From NCBI GenBank assembly GCA_964036045.1, contig OZ038380.1:12917629-12981628 (forward strand): a stretch of 64,000 nt of DNA, written 5' to 3'. The notes below the pieces were generated by a model that made no database searches, was not told where the DNA came from, and saw nothing but the letters and a program-made list of their open reading frames with translations. Source of the stretch: Eutreptiella sp. 'Long Island Sound 2002'. Taxonomy: Eukaryota; Euglenozoa; Euglenophyceae; Eutreptiales; Eutreptiaceae. This document shows, piece after piece, positions 11,772 to 22,501 of the stretch. The position numbers and the translations under genes are program-made. Positions within the stretch are counted from its first letter, which is position 1. Each line of letters opens with the position of its first letter.

Positions 11772-12489
11772 GATGGGGGGGCGCGCGCTTGAAATGGACA
11801 CAAAAAGCGTGTGGGAGGAGCAGCTGGGGAACATGGGAGACGACGGCGGCAGTGTGCGGGTACGGGCGGGCACAGGCCGGGCAGACGGGGGCGGCTATTA
11901 GGGCTGCTGCTGGGGTGGGAGGGCTCAGTACCCACGTACCCGTCGGCGTGCGGGCGTACTGCACTGGAAGCCCATAAGAGGGAGGGTAGGGGGGATCTTG
12001 TTGCGGCTCAGGACCATTCCAGCAAAAAATCCATTCGTCACCAACCCACAAGGGCGGGGTGGCACAGCCGCCCGGCGGCACCACTCGTAATACCTCCTGT
12101 AGCCACATGCGGAGGGATCTCAGGGCAGCCGCCCAAACGGAGTTGGGGGTGCGGGCAAGCACCGAGCTGAGGTCGGGGAGGGGAGGGTGGAGCGTCGCGC
12201 CTGGCTGGGAGGGCAGGTGGTAGGGCTGAAGGAGTGTCGAGTGGCCACACACTTCGCACTTCCACCCCAGCAGGTGCGGGGCGAAGGGGATGCGCAGGGT
12301 GCCGCATGCTAGGCAGATAACGCCGTCGATGCGGCAAGGCGCGTACTCGGGGGCGGCGTCCGACCATTGTTCTAACGCACGGAGGGCTGGGCGGAGGCGG
12401 GACCACGGTCGAGACGCGAGAGCGACTGCGAGAGCCCACACTACGGTGTCGGGCGCGCTACCGACAGGGAGCACGTGTGGGAGGTGTAG
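11761..12489 (-). CDS. LINE A Cys-rich ORF (zinc-ribbon-like)
   Basis: Contains paired cysteines, GVICLACGTLRIPF then GWKCEVCGH, and a later PVCPACARPYPH, suggesting one or two zinc-binding modules. It lies in the same frame as the ORF ending at 12490 and is separated from it by a single TGA, so the two may once have been one protein. Its stop overlaps the start of the endonuclease ORF. The role is unknown; zinc modules in proteins encoded before LINE ORF2 usually bind nucleic acid. Confidence 0.5.
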   Translation of the reverse strand, partial: LHLPHVLPVGSAPDTVVWALAVALASRPWSRLRPALRALEQWSDAAPEYAPCRIDGVICLACGTLRIPFAPHLLGWKCEVCGHSTLLQPYHLPSQPGATLHPPLPDLSSVLARTPNSVWAAALRSLRMWLQEVLRVVPPGGCATPPLWVGDEWIFCWNGPEPQQDPPYPPSYGLPVQYARTPTGTWVLSPPTPAAALIAAPVCPACARPYPHTAAVVSHVPQLLLPHAFCVHFKRAPPHHGG

Positions 12490-13137
12490 TCAATTATTCC
12501 GCCGGCCTCCCCACATGGAAGATGTGCGAGTGCTGCCTGGGGCCGTGCTTTCTTGTGAGCGGCGGGTCACTCCCGCGGCTGTGGCTTCACGGGTAGCGGG
12601 CCGTGGAGGGGACTCCAGCTTTTTGCGCTTGGAGGCCCGTGTGTCGGGCGACTCACCGGGGCGGAGGGAGGGGGGCACGGACAGGGCGTTGGAGTCGGCA
12701 CGGAAGGGCTCCCCTGTGGAATCTCGCCGCCCATGTATGACCGCTTCCCAACCCGTGGGGTGGATGTAGGTGCGGGTCCAGCGGGTGGCGAACAGGGTGT
12801 GGTAGACCTGGGTGGGGATCGCGGCGAAGCCAAAACCTGCCTTGACGTCGGAGGGCGTGACGTGGACGGGCACCTCGAGGAGCTGCGAGAGGGCGGCCGA
12901 GGCTTCTGTGGGGTCCAGCTTCGCCAGACCTTGAACTCGGACTACGGACACGGCCCGGGGCTCAACTGCTGGCTGTAGCCCTGGGAGAGGGTTGGTTCCA
13001 ATCAGCTGCGCAATCAGAGGCCCAGTCAGGGGTGCTGCAACTGTCGGGGGGGGGCGGTTGGCTGGGGGCCGATACCGACGCGGTCGCTGAGGACGGCGGG
13101 GGCGGGGCACCTTCGTGTAGGAACCAAGCATGACCAT
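12490..13137 (-). CDS. LINE A ORF1-like protein, second segment
   Basis: A 215-residue ORF with a basic, proline-rich start (RPRRPQRPRRYRPP), a central part that looks structured (VVRVQGLAKLDPTEASAALS), and a basic tail with TRASKRKKLE. No domain could be named with confidence; the central part could be an RRM-like or other RNA-binding fold as in many LINE ORF1 proteins. It overlaps the end of the preceding frame by about 175 bases, so either ORFs overlap or a frameshift joins them near 13100. Confidence 0.5.
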   Translation of the reverse strand: MVMLGSYTKVPRPRRPQRPRRYRPPANRPPPTVAAPLTGPLIAQLIGTNPLPGLQPAVEPRAVSVVRVQGLAKLDPTEASAALSQLLEVPVHVTPSDVKAGFGFAAIPTQVYHTLFATRWTRTYIHPTGWEAVIHGRRDSTGEPFRADSNALSVPPSLRPGESPDTRASKRKKLESPPRPATREATAAGVTRRSQESTAPGSTRTSSMWGGRRNN

Positions 13138-14455
13138 CTGCCGCCGTGGGCTTGAGGGCCCGTTGCACGACCGCCACCAGGGCGCTGTGTTGCGACGGGC
13201 AGGTGAGGGCTAGCGTTGTGGCGAGGATGCTCTTACGGAACGTGATGGGGTCCTTCGCGGTGCTCATGTCGGTGAAGGTGGACATGGGGAGGGCCTCGTC
13301 GGACACTACCACTACGGCGGCTTGCGCCCAGTGGCTGAAACCGCGCTGTGCGTCCTGCGTGATGGCCTCGCCCAGGGTGGTGAGGGTGGCCCGCTGCGTG
13401 GCCTCGAGGCCCCCTGTACTTGTCGGTCACCTTCTGCACGAACTGCTCAGGCTCCTTCGCCAGTCGCGGGCGGGAACCGGGGGGGCACGCCTCCCAGACC
13501 GACTTGGCCCCCAGGACCAGTGCGGCTGTCGTGGAGATGGCCCCCAGGTTGGTGGTGATCCGGGCCGGAAGGCCGTAGGGGCGGGCCAACAACGCTAGCG
13601 CAGAAGAGAGCGTGGCGGCCTGGTAGTTGGCGATGACGGACAGGTTGTCAAGAAGGGACTTGATGCTCGCTGGGTCGTGCGCTGGGGGGGCGTCCAGAAA
13701 CTCCCCCCACGCGGCGGGAGCGGGGGGGGCATTGGGGCTTGCTTGCACCAGAGCGTCGCGCGCCTGCAGCTCTGCGCGAATGGATGGGTAGGTGAGGGTC
13801 CCGTCCTTCTCGCGCTCACTCAGCTCAGGCTGCCACCCAGACAGCGCGAGCGGCCTAGGGCCCGGGTATTTGGCCCCCTTGTCGTTCTGCAAGACCAGGA
13901 TGGTAGGGTAGGCAAGTTGGAGTCCTCGGTGCGTCGCAGCCCACAGCGTAAGCCAATGGATCAATGGGAAGCGAAGGACCACAGGGCGTACCGCAGTCAC
14001 CCACCCCAGGACGTCCAGCAGGTCCTCGAACGCCAAGTTACGCAGTGAGTCATCGCCAAACTCACGGCAATGCGAGATGGCGGCGCGGAGGAGGACGTCG
14101 CGGTCGGTTGCTGGCTCCCCGTGGCGTACTCCAGTAGCAAGTGCACGCACTCCTGGTACGATAGCCAAGAGTAGGCGGGGAAGTGAGTACGCAGCGTCTT
14201 GACGTCCAAGTCCTTGAGCTTGCCCGTCACCACTGCCCAGTACAACGCAAGCGAGGCCAGGACGCTGGACTGCGACGTCAAGAGAACGTTGTTGACGTTG
14301 ACGTTGGACTCGTAGTGACGGGCTGTAGCGTACACCCGAGCGGTCGCAGCGTCTTCGGAGATGGACAGCACAAGCCACGTTTCGGCCCCACGAAGAGAGG
14401 CCTGCCGCTCAGCCGGGGATAGGGCCGCGAAAGCGTTGCGCGCTGCAGGAGGCAT
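12962..14455 (-). pseudogene. LINE A ORF1, first segment, frame-broken
   Basis: The first frame starts at the ATG at 14455 with MPPAARNAFAALSPAERQAS and runs to about 14115. The coding signal then moves to a second frame (DRDVLLRAAISHCREFGDD through ALVLGAKSVWEACPP) until about 13405, and then back to the first frame (ALPMSTFTDMSTAKDPITF) until the stop at 12962. Two frameshifts are the simplest reading. The protein is alanine-rich and helical, with no family I can name; by position it is the ORF1 (nucleocapsid-like) product. Confidence 0.5.
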
Positions 14456-15730
14456 GAAACCTGAAGGCGAGGAGTGCGCGATGCGGGGTACGGGGCCTCG
14501 GATCCTGCTGGTGGGGGCGGGCTGAGCGCCATCTGTCCTATCGCGGCGGTGTTCTCCGTTCCCCCTCGCCCTGTGTGCACCCTCCGGCTGCCCCCCGCGT
14601 GCTCCCCGTCGCTGTGCTACTTGCTGCCTACGTGCCGTTACCCGCGCTAGCGTCTCTGCACTGCTACCCCTTCGTCGTCCCTCACCCTTTCGCCCCAGTT
14701 CTCTCAGTCACTGGCACTCGCGGCCTGGGACGTGCACACAGCACACCACAGCACAGGCAATAGGGTCAGACACAAGGACAGGCAGCAGTTGGTTGCAGGG
14801 TGATGAAATTGGAACTGGGGGAGGAGGCATATGGCTTTGTCGGGGCAAGTCCGCACGGCGTCGGGGGCGGACAGCTAGTGTGGGCCGGGCACGGTCGCAG
14901 TTGTGGGTGCAGTTGTTGGCGGCCCCCTACGTCAGGTTCAGGGAGTGCAGCTGCCGCCAATCTCCAGTCAACGCGGCCTCCCTGTTCACGCTGGCCATCG
15001 CAGTTGGCGGTGGTCTGGTTCCCGACGGCCCTGTCTGGCCGTCTGCCCGTCCTCGGCCACACAACATGCCCTGGGCTGGGCTATCACCGAAGCTCAGCGC
15101 TGCCTTATCCCGGACATCCACAGTGCACATCTGGTGTCTGCCAGCTGCCACACGGCAGAGCCTGGGCCCCAGAGCCGTCCATAGCCGCACGGCGTCACGG
15201 GTGGGGGTTTCCAGGCTGGGGTAGGCGCACACCTGGTGTCAGGTTGCTGCCACACGGCAGAGCCCGGGCCCCAGAGCCGTCCATAGCCGCACGGCCTCAC
15301 GGTTGGGGGTATCCTGGCTGTGGCTGGGTTGGTGTACACCTGGTGTCTTGTTGCTGCCGCACGGCAGAGCCCGGGCCCCAGAGCCGTCCATAGCCGCACG
15401 GCGTCACGGTTGGGGCATCCTGGCTGGGGGACCGCACGATCCCAGTGTATATTAAAAAAAAAAGCGGCTCTTGGTCACGCACGTGACCGTGGGGACGAAA
15501 AGGGGCCATGTTGTTTCATGGCTAGGAGGCAGGAGGAGGGCCCTGATCCTCCCCGGAAGTCCTTGTGTTGCGCACTGTTCCCCCCCCCCCCCCCCTGCTG
15601 GTGGTCACCGCACGGTGCCCCTCCAGTGCGGTCTGCCCCGCACGGGACACCGCAGTGTCGCCGAGCCTTGCGACCGGTGTTTTCATCCTGGCGCCCCGGT
15701 CGCACGACCACCAGGGGGACTCCCGCCTTG
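14456..15730 (-). other. Inferred 5' untranslated region of LINE A
   Basis: This stretch lies between the ORF1 start and the right direct repeat. It holds three tandem ~105-bp repeats (15126-15430), an A-run at 15452-15461 and a C run at 15580-15595. Tandem monomers in LINE 5' UTRs can act as internal promoters, but nothing here shows that directly. Confidence 0.4.
15126..15430. repeat. Three tandem ~102-107 bp repeats
   Basis: The block CACGGCAGAGCC followed by GGGCCCCAGAGCCGTCCATA begins at 15151, 15253 and 15360, giving periods of 102 and 107 bp. The units differ at a modest number of positions. Confidence 0.85.
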
Positions 15731-15741
15731 CGTTGCCTGGG
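15731..15741 (+). repeat. Putative target-site duplication of LINE A, right copy
   Basis: CGTTGCCTGGG, identical to 6834-6844. Confidence 0.55.
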
Positions 15742-16329
15742 GGCTGGGTACCCTGCTTGGACCATTTCGGGCTCAAGTCGCCATAATACGCCCTTTTTGT
15801 GCGCTTATGCCATCATCGCCCCCTCATTTTGGACATGCCGAATCAAAGAAAAACAAGCCTTAACGCCGGTTGGCACATGTGCAACTCGGCGCAAGGCTCA
15901 AGTTCAGGCAGGTGCTGCATCGCATCGGTGGCATTGAACTGCACTGGAAGGACGGTTCGTCTTTGGTCCACTCTTTCTCACTCGTTGATGGCAATATATA
16001 TTTGTACCCCTTGCCATTCAAGTCTTTCAGTCATTGTTGCCCCGTACACACCCACACCAATTACCTTCAGCTGAGGAGACCATCCACAGGTTGCGCCCAC
16101 ATGATGCCCGTCTACCATGACCTACACAGACACAGAAAATACCCAGGACCAAATCCTCAATACAATTCCAACCTCGAATTGACAGATGTCAAGACATTCA
16201 CCGTGCTACTGCCCCACATCACCATCCCCTAGTCTATTCGAGCGCTTTCACCAGCTGCATGACATGACGTCTCCCTATATACCCCCTGGTATAAGCTATG
16301 GTCTTGTCTAAGCTACCCCCCCGCCCCCC
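15742..16329. other. No gene seen
   Basis: Low-coding DNA with short ORFs lacking domains, moving from GC-rich to AT-richer sequence. Confidence 0.5.
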
Positions 16330-16816
16330 TTGCATAGTAAGCGCCCTTGCATAGTAAGCGGGGGTGCGAGGGAACCGTCACTTTCTGTTTTGCAAATTTA
16401 CTCAGAAGGTCGGATATTGAGCTTCTGCTGTGCGTTTGCTGGCTGGACAAGGTGGTATTGTTGGTGCATTGCTGTGTATTTCAGATTTCTGGCATCCAAG
16501 GCACTCCACTGTACCCTATATCATGCAGGGCACTTCAGTGTTTCGCAATTTCAACCATGGATGTTGTTCATATTGACACATACCCAGCTGGTGCTGTTGT
16601 CAATTTCCAACGTTCAGGGGGTAGTATTGTGCCTGCCACGATTCTGGGCCTCTCAGAGCGCAGTGCTGACTACCGTACCATCACATATGAGCGTTCTGGC
16701 TCTATGGGGACGCATGATTGTGCCCCTTTCTAATTGGGGGTGCGAGGGAACCGTCATTTGGGGTATGTTCCCTCGGGGTGTGAGGATACCGTCGAGCGCA
16801 GCCGCTTACTATGCAA
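16330..16816. mobile_element. Short inverted-repeat element
   Basis: TTGCATAGTAAGCG occurs at 16330-16343 and 16347-16360, and its exact inverse CGCTTACTATGCAA at 16803-16816. Inside each end is the direct block GGGGTGCGAGGGAACCGTCA (near 16361 and 16737). The interior carries no transposase. Most likely a non-autonomous DNA transposon or a repeat built from one. Confidence 0.5.
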
Positions 16817-17137
16817 TGGGGGGGGGGATGCAGTGGGTGTAGGGACCGTATTAATTTGGCAAAAATTTTGGGACCTCATTCAACTCGGTACCAAACGTAG
16901 GGCAGCCACATAACCCATGGCTTGGTGACAACTTTGCCAGCCACATGGGGTCATGGGTGCGTGTTTTGTGAGTGTTTGCCCACTTGAACCCACATAGCAC
17001 TGATTTTGGGGATATTTGTGCATTGTCTCCCCCTTTCTTGCACCAGCTCACCATGTGTGTGGTATGCGTAAGCTACGGCCTTGTCTACGTTACAGTAGGT
17101 GTAGGGACTGTGTTAATTTGGGGCTTTTCCGTAGCTT

Positions 17138-17293
17138 AGAGGGTGCCTCAGCGCACCGCGCGCTGAGGCAGACGCGTCACTTACCGGTGAAATGCACACC
17201 TTTTTCAGACAGGTACCGCCGTTCTAAGTCAACCGGGCTACAGTCGCACCGCGCGCGCGCACCGCGCGCACCGCGCGCGAGGCACCCTCTTAG
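17138..17293. mobile_element. MITE with 11-bp terminal inverted repeats and TTA duplication
   Basis: The element begins GAGGGTGCCTC and ends GAGGCACCCTC, with TTA on both outer sides. Just inside each end are CG-rich blocks (GCGCACCGCGCG) that extend the fold-back. Three-base TTA/TAA duplications are characteristic of PIF/Harbinger-type elements. The body has no ORF. Confidence 0.65.
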
Positions 17294-18600
17294 ACAATGT
17301 CCTCAGGCCGTTGGGCGGTGGGAGGTTGAACCGTGCTGGGTTGTGGGGTCGGGGGGAGGCAGACTATGCCTTGTCGGTTGGGGGGACGTTCGAGGGGCGA
17401 TCAGGGTGAGGGTCCAGGACAGGTGTGGCACCCAGACCCTGTCAGCGTCTGTGGTTGCTGGTTGTCATTGAAGTGCCAGATCCAGGTGTCCATCAGGTCG
17501 TTGTGGGGTTGTTCGCCGGGGCCGGAGGCTGCCACAAGGTGCCACCAGGCGGACGAGGATGGGGGTGGACTCCTGGGGGAGGGGTACCCGGGTGATGACG
17601 CGGCTGCTTTGGTACTGCCGCATGTGGCGGAGGAGGGTTTCCACGATGTGTCCTGCGGCGGTGTTGTGCCGCAGGTCGAACATGGTCTGGCGTTCTGTGT
17701 CCATGACCGGTTCGAGGGTTGTGGTGCTCGTGTTTGGGGTCCTGGGTGGTGGGGGCGGCATGGCTGCTGCGTCCCTGCGTGCCTGTTTGTCGACGCTGCT
17801 TGTGGGCGTGTTCACGGGGCTGTCGGGGGCCTCCCCTTGCAGGGCAGGTGTGGGGCGCAGTTCCGCCGGTGGTGCTTGGATGCGACCTTCAGTTGGGGTT
17901 GTCGGTCGCTGCGGGTCAGTATGGGCGCTCTCTGCGCTGTCAGGCCTGGTGAGAGGGTTGGGGGGGGGGTGCCGGCGTCCTGCTCTTGTGGGATGCGCCC
18001 GGGCAGGCCGACTTGGGGGGATCCGTCGTGCGGTTGTGTTCGTTGGCGGTTGCTCGGGGTTTCCCCAAGTGTCGGCGCCTGGGTGGGTCTGGGGTGGTGC
18101 GGCATCCGGGGGGGGGGGGGGGGGCGGGGGGTGGTCCCCGGGAGGCGGACCAGCTGGCAGCACGGTGTCGGAGGACTGTGTCTGGCCCTCCGGGGGGGGG
18201 GGGGGGTAGGTGGCGTTGGGCTCGCAGCAGTGAACGGGGTGGCTGGGGGTTTCCCTTCGGGGTACCTGCGGGGTACTGGCCCCTGTTGCAGTCGAGTGGG
18301 ACCGTGCCCGAATGATGGGGGGGGGGGCGATCGTCGGGATGGCCCGTGGTTCTGACTGGGGGCGCTTGCGCGTCTACAGCGCACCCCTGGGGGGCGTGGA
18401 TGCCTGTGGACGAGGGGGGCACGGGCTCCCGTGTCGCGGCCCTGCGGCTCATCACCGTTATGGAAGTGAATGCGCCTCACCACCGCGTGTCTCGGAGCCT
18501 GCCTTCGGTTAGGTGATGGGTCCTCAGTGTGGTGGGGCGGGGCATAGCGGTTTTTTGTCGCTCGGAGCGTCGGAGGCGGCCCCGAAGGTGTCCAGGTTCC
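17294..18600. other. GC-rich island of unknown origin
   Basis: Sharply more GC-rich than its flanks, with long overlapping ORFs on both strands. The minus-strand frame ending at 17465 has a less repetitive C-terminus (ETLLRHMRQYQSSRVITRVP) that could be a real protein remnant, perhaps from a LINE, while its N-terminal part is proline-rich low complexity. Nothing can be assigned. Confidence 0.35.
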
Positions 18601-21061
18601 CAAAGTGGCAAGGACTCACATGGCTACGTAACCCTTGCTGTATTGGGTTGCCAAGGCGGAGAATTCTCAGGTAGCGCCTGGTGCTAGGGGCGTTTGGGGC
18701 TGAAAGATGCCGGTGCACCAATGCTTCCTCCCAAGCCATGCTTAGACAAGGCTGTGCTGCCATAGCAGTGTTGGCATGACAAAAAAGCAGGCTGATTTTT
18801 TTCTGGAAAATGTTCCCAATTTTTGTGCTCCTTTTTGCCTGAAGTGTGTTTTGTAAAGACCACCAATCTGACACCCACCAATCCCATTGCTCGTACATGC
18901 GATCTTTATCAAGGGACAAGCAATGTGAGGAGCACACCGAAACCCCCCTCAGCAAACTTGCAAAATCAATATCATGAGGCCAAAAATCCCCCAACATGAA
19001 GAAAAAAGGATTTCATTGCAGAATTCAAGGCTCAAAAGCAATCAATGATGCGTGTAAATAGATTGTGCAGGCCTTACATTCTTCTTACTTTGCCTCATTC
19101 TTTCTCAATGCTGCATCATATTTCACGTTTGGATGAAATATCAAATAGCGATGAGGGTCAATGGTGGTTCAATTTGCGCTGCATCTACAAGAGAATGATG
19201 CTGATATACTGGATTATGACTCCCTAACATGGTGCTGTCGCAAGAGCAGGGAGACAGACAGTGGCAAATTCTGCGTCAAAAAGATATGAAAAAAAACAGC
19301 CCACCTGTGGAAATGATTTCTTTCGCCCTGTGGGATTTGCTCGCGTTTACCCCCTAAGCACTGACCCTGAGGCACCAGTTGGTCACCCCACCGGTCTACC
19401 GCATAAAACACAGAAGGGTGGGGGAGGCATGTGCTTGGGTATCCCCCCCCCTGTGTACAGACATGGTGTGTTTGGGATGAGAAAGGGCAGTGAATGGGTG
19501 CCAAGGGAGAGGGAAAAAGGTGACAACGCCCACCCATCACCTCCACTCCCAAACAGCTGTGTGTCGTATTTGTTGTGCAATTCCAATAGGCAGATTTTGT
19601 GCAGTGTGCTCTACAACGATGTTTCTAGGGTTGATTTGGCTGGTAGGGTGGCAATTTCTGGTGCGCTTTGCGTCTTCTATTGCGGAGGGTAAGTTTGGGA
19701 CTCAAGTCTGTGACACCTGCCCAACAGTAGCGCACCAGGCACGCGCCAGGCAATCACTCAGTCCCATAAAGATTGAGTCCGGTTGCTGTTTGGTGCTTCT
19801 GGTTGAATGTACTGGTGGTATTTGGTGGAGGCGTGCCTCCAGGCTGTAGATGGCCAATGCTTGGCAGTGCCATGGCACTATGGTACTTCAGTAGGGGTTT
19901 GTCTGTGCAAAGGACACTGCAGTACCGAATTTTCACCTTGAGGCCATCGAACCTTTGTTCATGCAATGAACAACAGTGTACTCCTGCAAGGATACCCTCT
20001 GTTTGTCGTTAGACTCCTCTGAGATTTTGCGCTGGGTGCTCGCCGACCCGACATGCATTTGCAATTTGACCCTGTGCTTGTGGTGTGGGTAGGTACAGGG
20101 CCCATTTTAAACAGCTCATGGCCATGGGTAAGGCTGGTTCCTCTGCATGTCTCGGTGGGTGTAGGCGGTCCCAGTGGCCCAAAATGGTTGGCAGGTGACA
20201 TTCCGCGTTGTGTCCACCACATGTCCACCTACCCTCACTGGCTTCAGTTGTTGCTACGCCGTCAGCTACCTTTGCGGTATTTTTGTGCGGGAGAGGGGGA
20301 AGGCGAGCTGCATGAATTGCGGAATGAAGTAACTGAATTTGGCATGAGGTCAGGACCATGTGGATGATTTCAATGCCATCATGCGCTGAGACATGCAAAC
20401 TCTTGGTCTGCCTCCCCCTGCACCATGTTTGACTTTCAGATGCAGCTTTAGCCTTCGACGATGGTCCCAGGCTCCCCGCCCTCCGCAAAACGGAGATGCA
20501 TGACTGCACCCTCAGACGCCCTGGCCCCAAGCAGTGTGTTCGCAGGCGATGCTGCCGCGAACACCGCAACCAAGCGGGCCTGGTTTGAAGTGCGGTTGGG
20601 GCGCATCAATGCTGGTCGACGAGAAAGGGGTTTCCCAGACATCACTATTGATGAAGCCAGGTGTGACTGATGGCCTCAGCAGCACTGTCCAACTGCATAT
20701 GTGCATGTCTGCCCATCAATTGAACATGGCGTGCGCTCGCCATTGGCTGTCGAATGGACCATGACAGCCCCACACAGCCCCACACATTGTGCGCTACCTA
20801 CCACCTCCCCCCTCCCATTTGCATCAGGCGACCATATCAAAGTGTGTCTGTCCCCTGTCATAGGCCCAGTATCACAGCTCGGAGCTGCCTCTGATGCATT
20901 GGTTGCTGACCCTCCAAGAGACTGCCCCTTGTACCATCATCGCTGCAGATATGTATGTATATGCATGTGTCACAGCTAAGGATGCAGTGTTCCACACAAT
21001 GTGGAAGATGAGAGCACGGGCAATCGCGCTTGGTCAAGGCCATGATTTGAAGCACTCCTAA
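18601..21061. other. No firm gene
   Basis: AT-richer DNA. A 69-codon ORF at 20461-20670 preceded by CTTTCAG and ending at CCAG/GTGTGA could be an exon, but has no recognisable domain. Confidence 0.4.
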
Positions 21062-21340
21062 GTGTCCGCAGAACTCGGATTCGTGGTACATTGTACATGT
21101 ACATTGTCCATGTACATTGTGCATGCATGTTGTATATCACCTATGCACAGTGTCTACATACTACACTCAGGTAAGCGCATATGTGCACAGTGTCTACGAG
21201 TTGTGCACAGTGCCTACATGTATGCACACACGTATATGCATATACACAGACTCCCTGTTTTAGACATGGCAATATATGCGTATACTTATACGCGTATACG
21301 TAGCACACGTATACACATATAAATCTGCACATACACGCTT
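21062..21340. repeat. Alternating purine-pyrimidine tracts, block 1
   Basis: Near-continuous TG/CA/TA/CG alternation, including TGTACATTGTACATGTACAT and ACTTATACGCGTATACGT with nested palindromes. A second block lies at 21890-21960. Confidence 0.55.
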
Positions 21341-22337
21341 CGTCGCAGATACACCTACGGAGACGTGTGTGTGTATGCGTATTTCTGTATACGAGGAACA
21401 CATCAATGTCAAGACAGCCACAACCTCTCCCAGTGCCTGATACCAAGTGGCACAGCGTATCGATTGGTGGGTCTAAGGACTACCGCCTACGACAAGAGGA
21501 CATGACGCCATCATGACTATTGTCGATCGATTCTTGATAGGAGGAATGTTTGCTGAATGTTTATTCCTTTGACTGCCAAAGACCTGATCTACACAACATT
21601 GAGTAAATTGTCCCTGTGTGTCAAGTTGGCTTTGTTGCTTTGCCGTGTTATACAAAGGTGGCATGCGGGGGTTTCACTACAATGTGCACACAGTGCAAGA
21701 ACATGGCCACTGAACAGCAATGGAGCTGCAAACGTTTTTGTCCCAGGTGGATTTGCCCCATAGTTGGTGCTGCAGGCATGGCTTTTGTTTGCCCCCATTG
21801 TAAGGGGCTAAGAGGATGCCCAAAACCAAACTACTTCAACATTCAGGGTACACTGTGCATGCATGTAGAGTGTGCAGTCTGTATACGCGATGCATAGGTG
21901 TATATAGGTGTATGTGTATGCGCATGTGCGCATGTACGTGTACATGCGCATACGTACTGCCCTCATTTGCAGGGGGGCACCTTGGTGCCCACCAAAAATC
22001 AGTAAAAAAAGGGCAGACCTCCAAAGTAGACATATTGGCTGGAAAGTGTGTCCAAACTTGCTCATTTCTGTGGTAGGACTGTGGATTTTTGTCATTTTGG
22101 GCACACCTGACTGTGTACTAACGACAGCCATGAGTTGTGCAAAAAAAGAGGGGTCGTGCATGATTTCGGGGCACAGGAACTCTTGGGAACTCAGTGAGAC
22201 GGTTGCTGCATATGCTGAACCTACATTTCTCCAGGAAGCAATGGCAGAAATATTCGGAAGATAAACCACCAGACCACCCCAGATGCTACGAGGAAGCTGT
22301 CCTTGGTCTCATATTTCGGCAGGTTCCCACTGTATGC

Positions 22338-22338
<1 letters not shown>
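21341..22338. other. Cys-rich ORF of uncertain status and noncoding DNA
   Basis: A frame at 21616-21897 has many cysteines (TTMCTQCKNM, FVCPHCKGLRGCPK) and could be a zinc-binding exon, but no family fits and its ends are undefined. The rest is low-coding. Confidence 0.3.
21890..21960. repeat. Alternating purine-pyrimidine tract, block 2
   Basis: Alternation through TGTGTATGCGCATGTGCGCA and TGTACGTGTACATGCGCATA, rich in short palindromes. Confidence 0.55.

Positions 22339-22378
<40 letters not shown>
22339..22378. repeat. (TC)20 microsatellite
   Basis: Forty bases of uninterrupted TC. Confidence 0.95.
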
Positions 22379-22380
<2 letters not shown>

Positions 22381-22439
22381 TTTTCCCGCTGAATAATCCC
22401 CCGCCCCCTCATTTGCCGATCCCCCCCCCCCCCCCCGCC

Positions 22440-22501
22440 ATGCCAATGGACCCTCCATGCCAATGCCCCCCCCCTCCCTCTCGAAAGAAGAAACATGGCC
22501 C
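22440..22501. repeat. Dispersed repeat with CCAATGGACC and a 21-bp shared block, copy 1
   Basis: Contains the CAATGGACC element, a C run, and a 21-bp block (22481-22501) beginning TCGAAAGAAGAAACATGG that is identical at 23284-23304. Confidence 0.7.

Larger units (their letters stand above)
6845..15730 (-). mobile_element. LINE A: multi-ORF non-LTR retrotransposon
   Basis: About 8.9 kb, read on the minus strand. From 5' to 3' it has ~105-bp tandem repeats, an ORF1 region (14455-12490), a Cys-rich ORF (to 11761), an ORF2 with AP-type endonuclease, reverse transcriptase, RNase H and a C-terminal zinc finger (11771-7285), and a short heptanucleotide tail at 6845-6864. An 11-bp direct repeat (6834-6844 and 15731-15741) flanks it. 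RNase H after RT places it among RNase H-bearing LINE lineages (I/R1-like, or algal types). The copy is disabled by an in-frame TAG and several frame changes. The 5' boundary rests on the direct repeat alone and is less certain than the 3' boundary. Confidence 0.75.

Noticed and set aside
17333-18603. Long ORFs on both strands in the 17-18.6 kb GC island
   Set aside because: Composition-driven overlap on both strands with glycine/proline/valine runs; recorded only as an unexplained GC-rich island.
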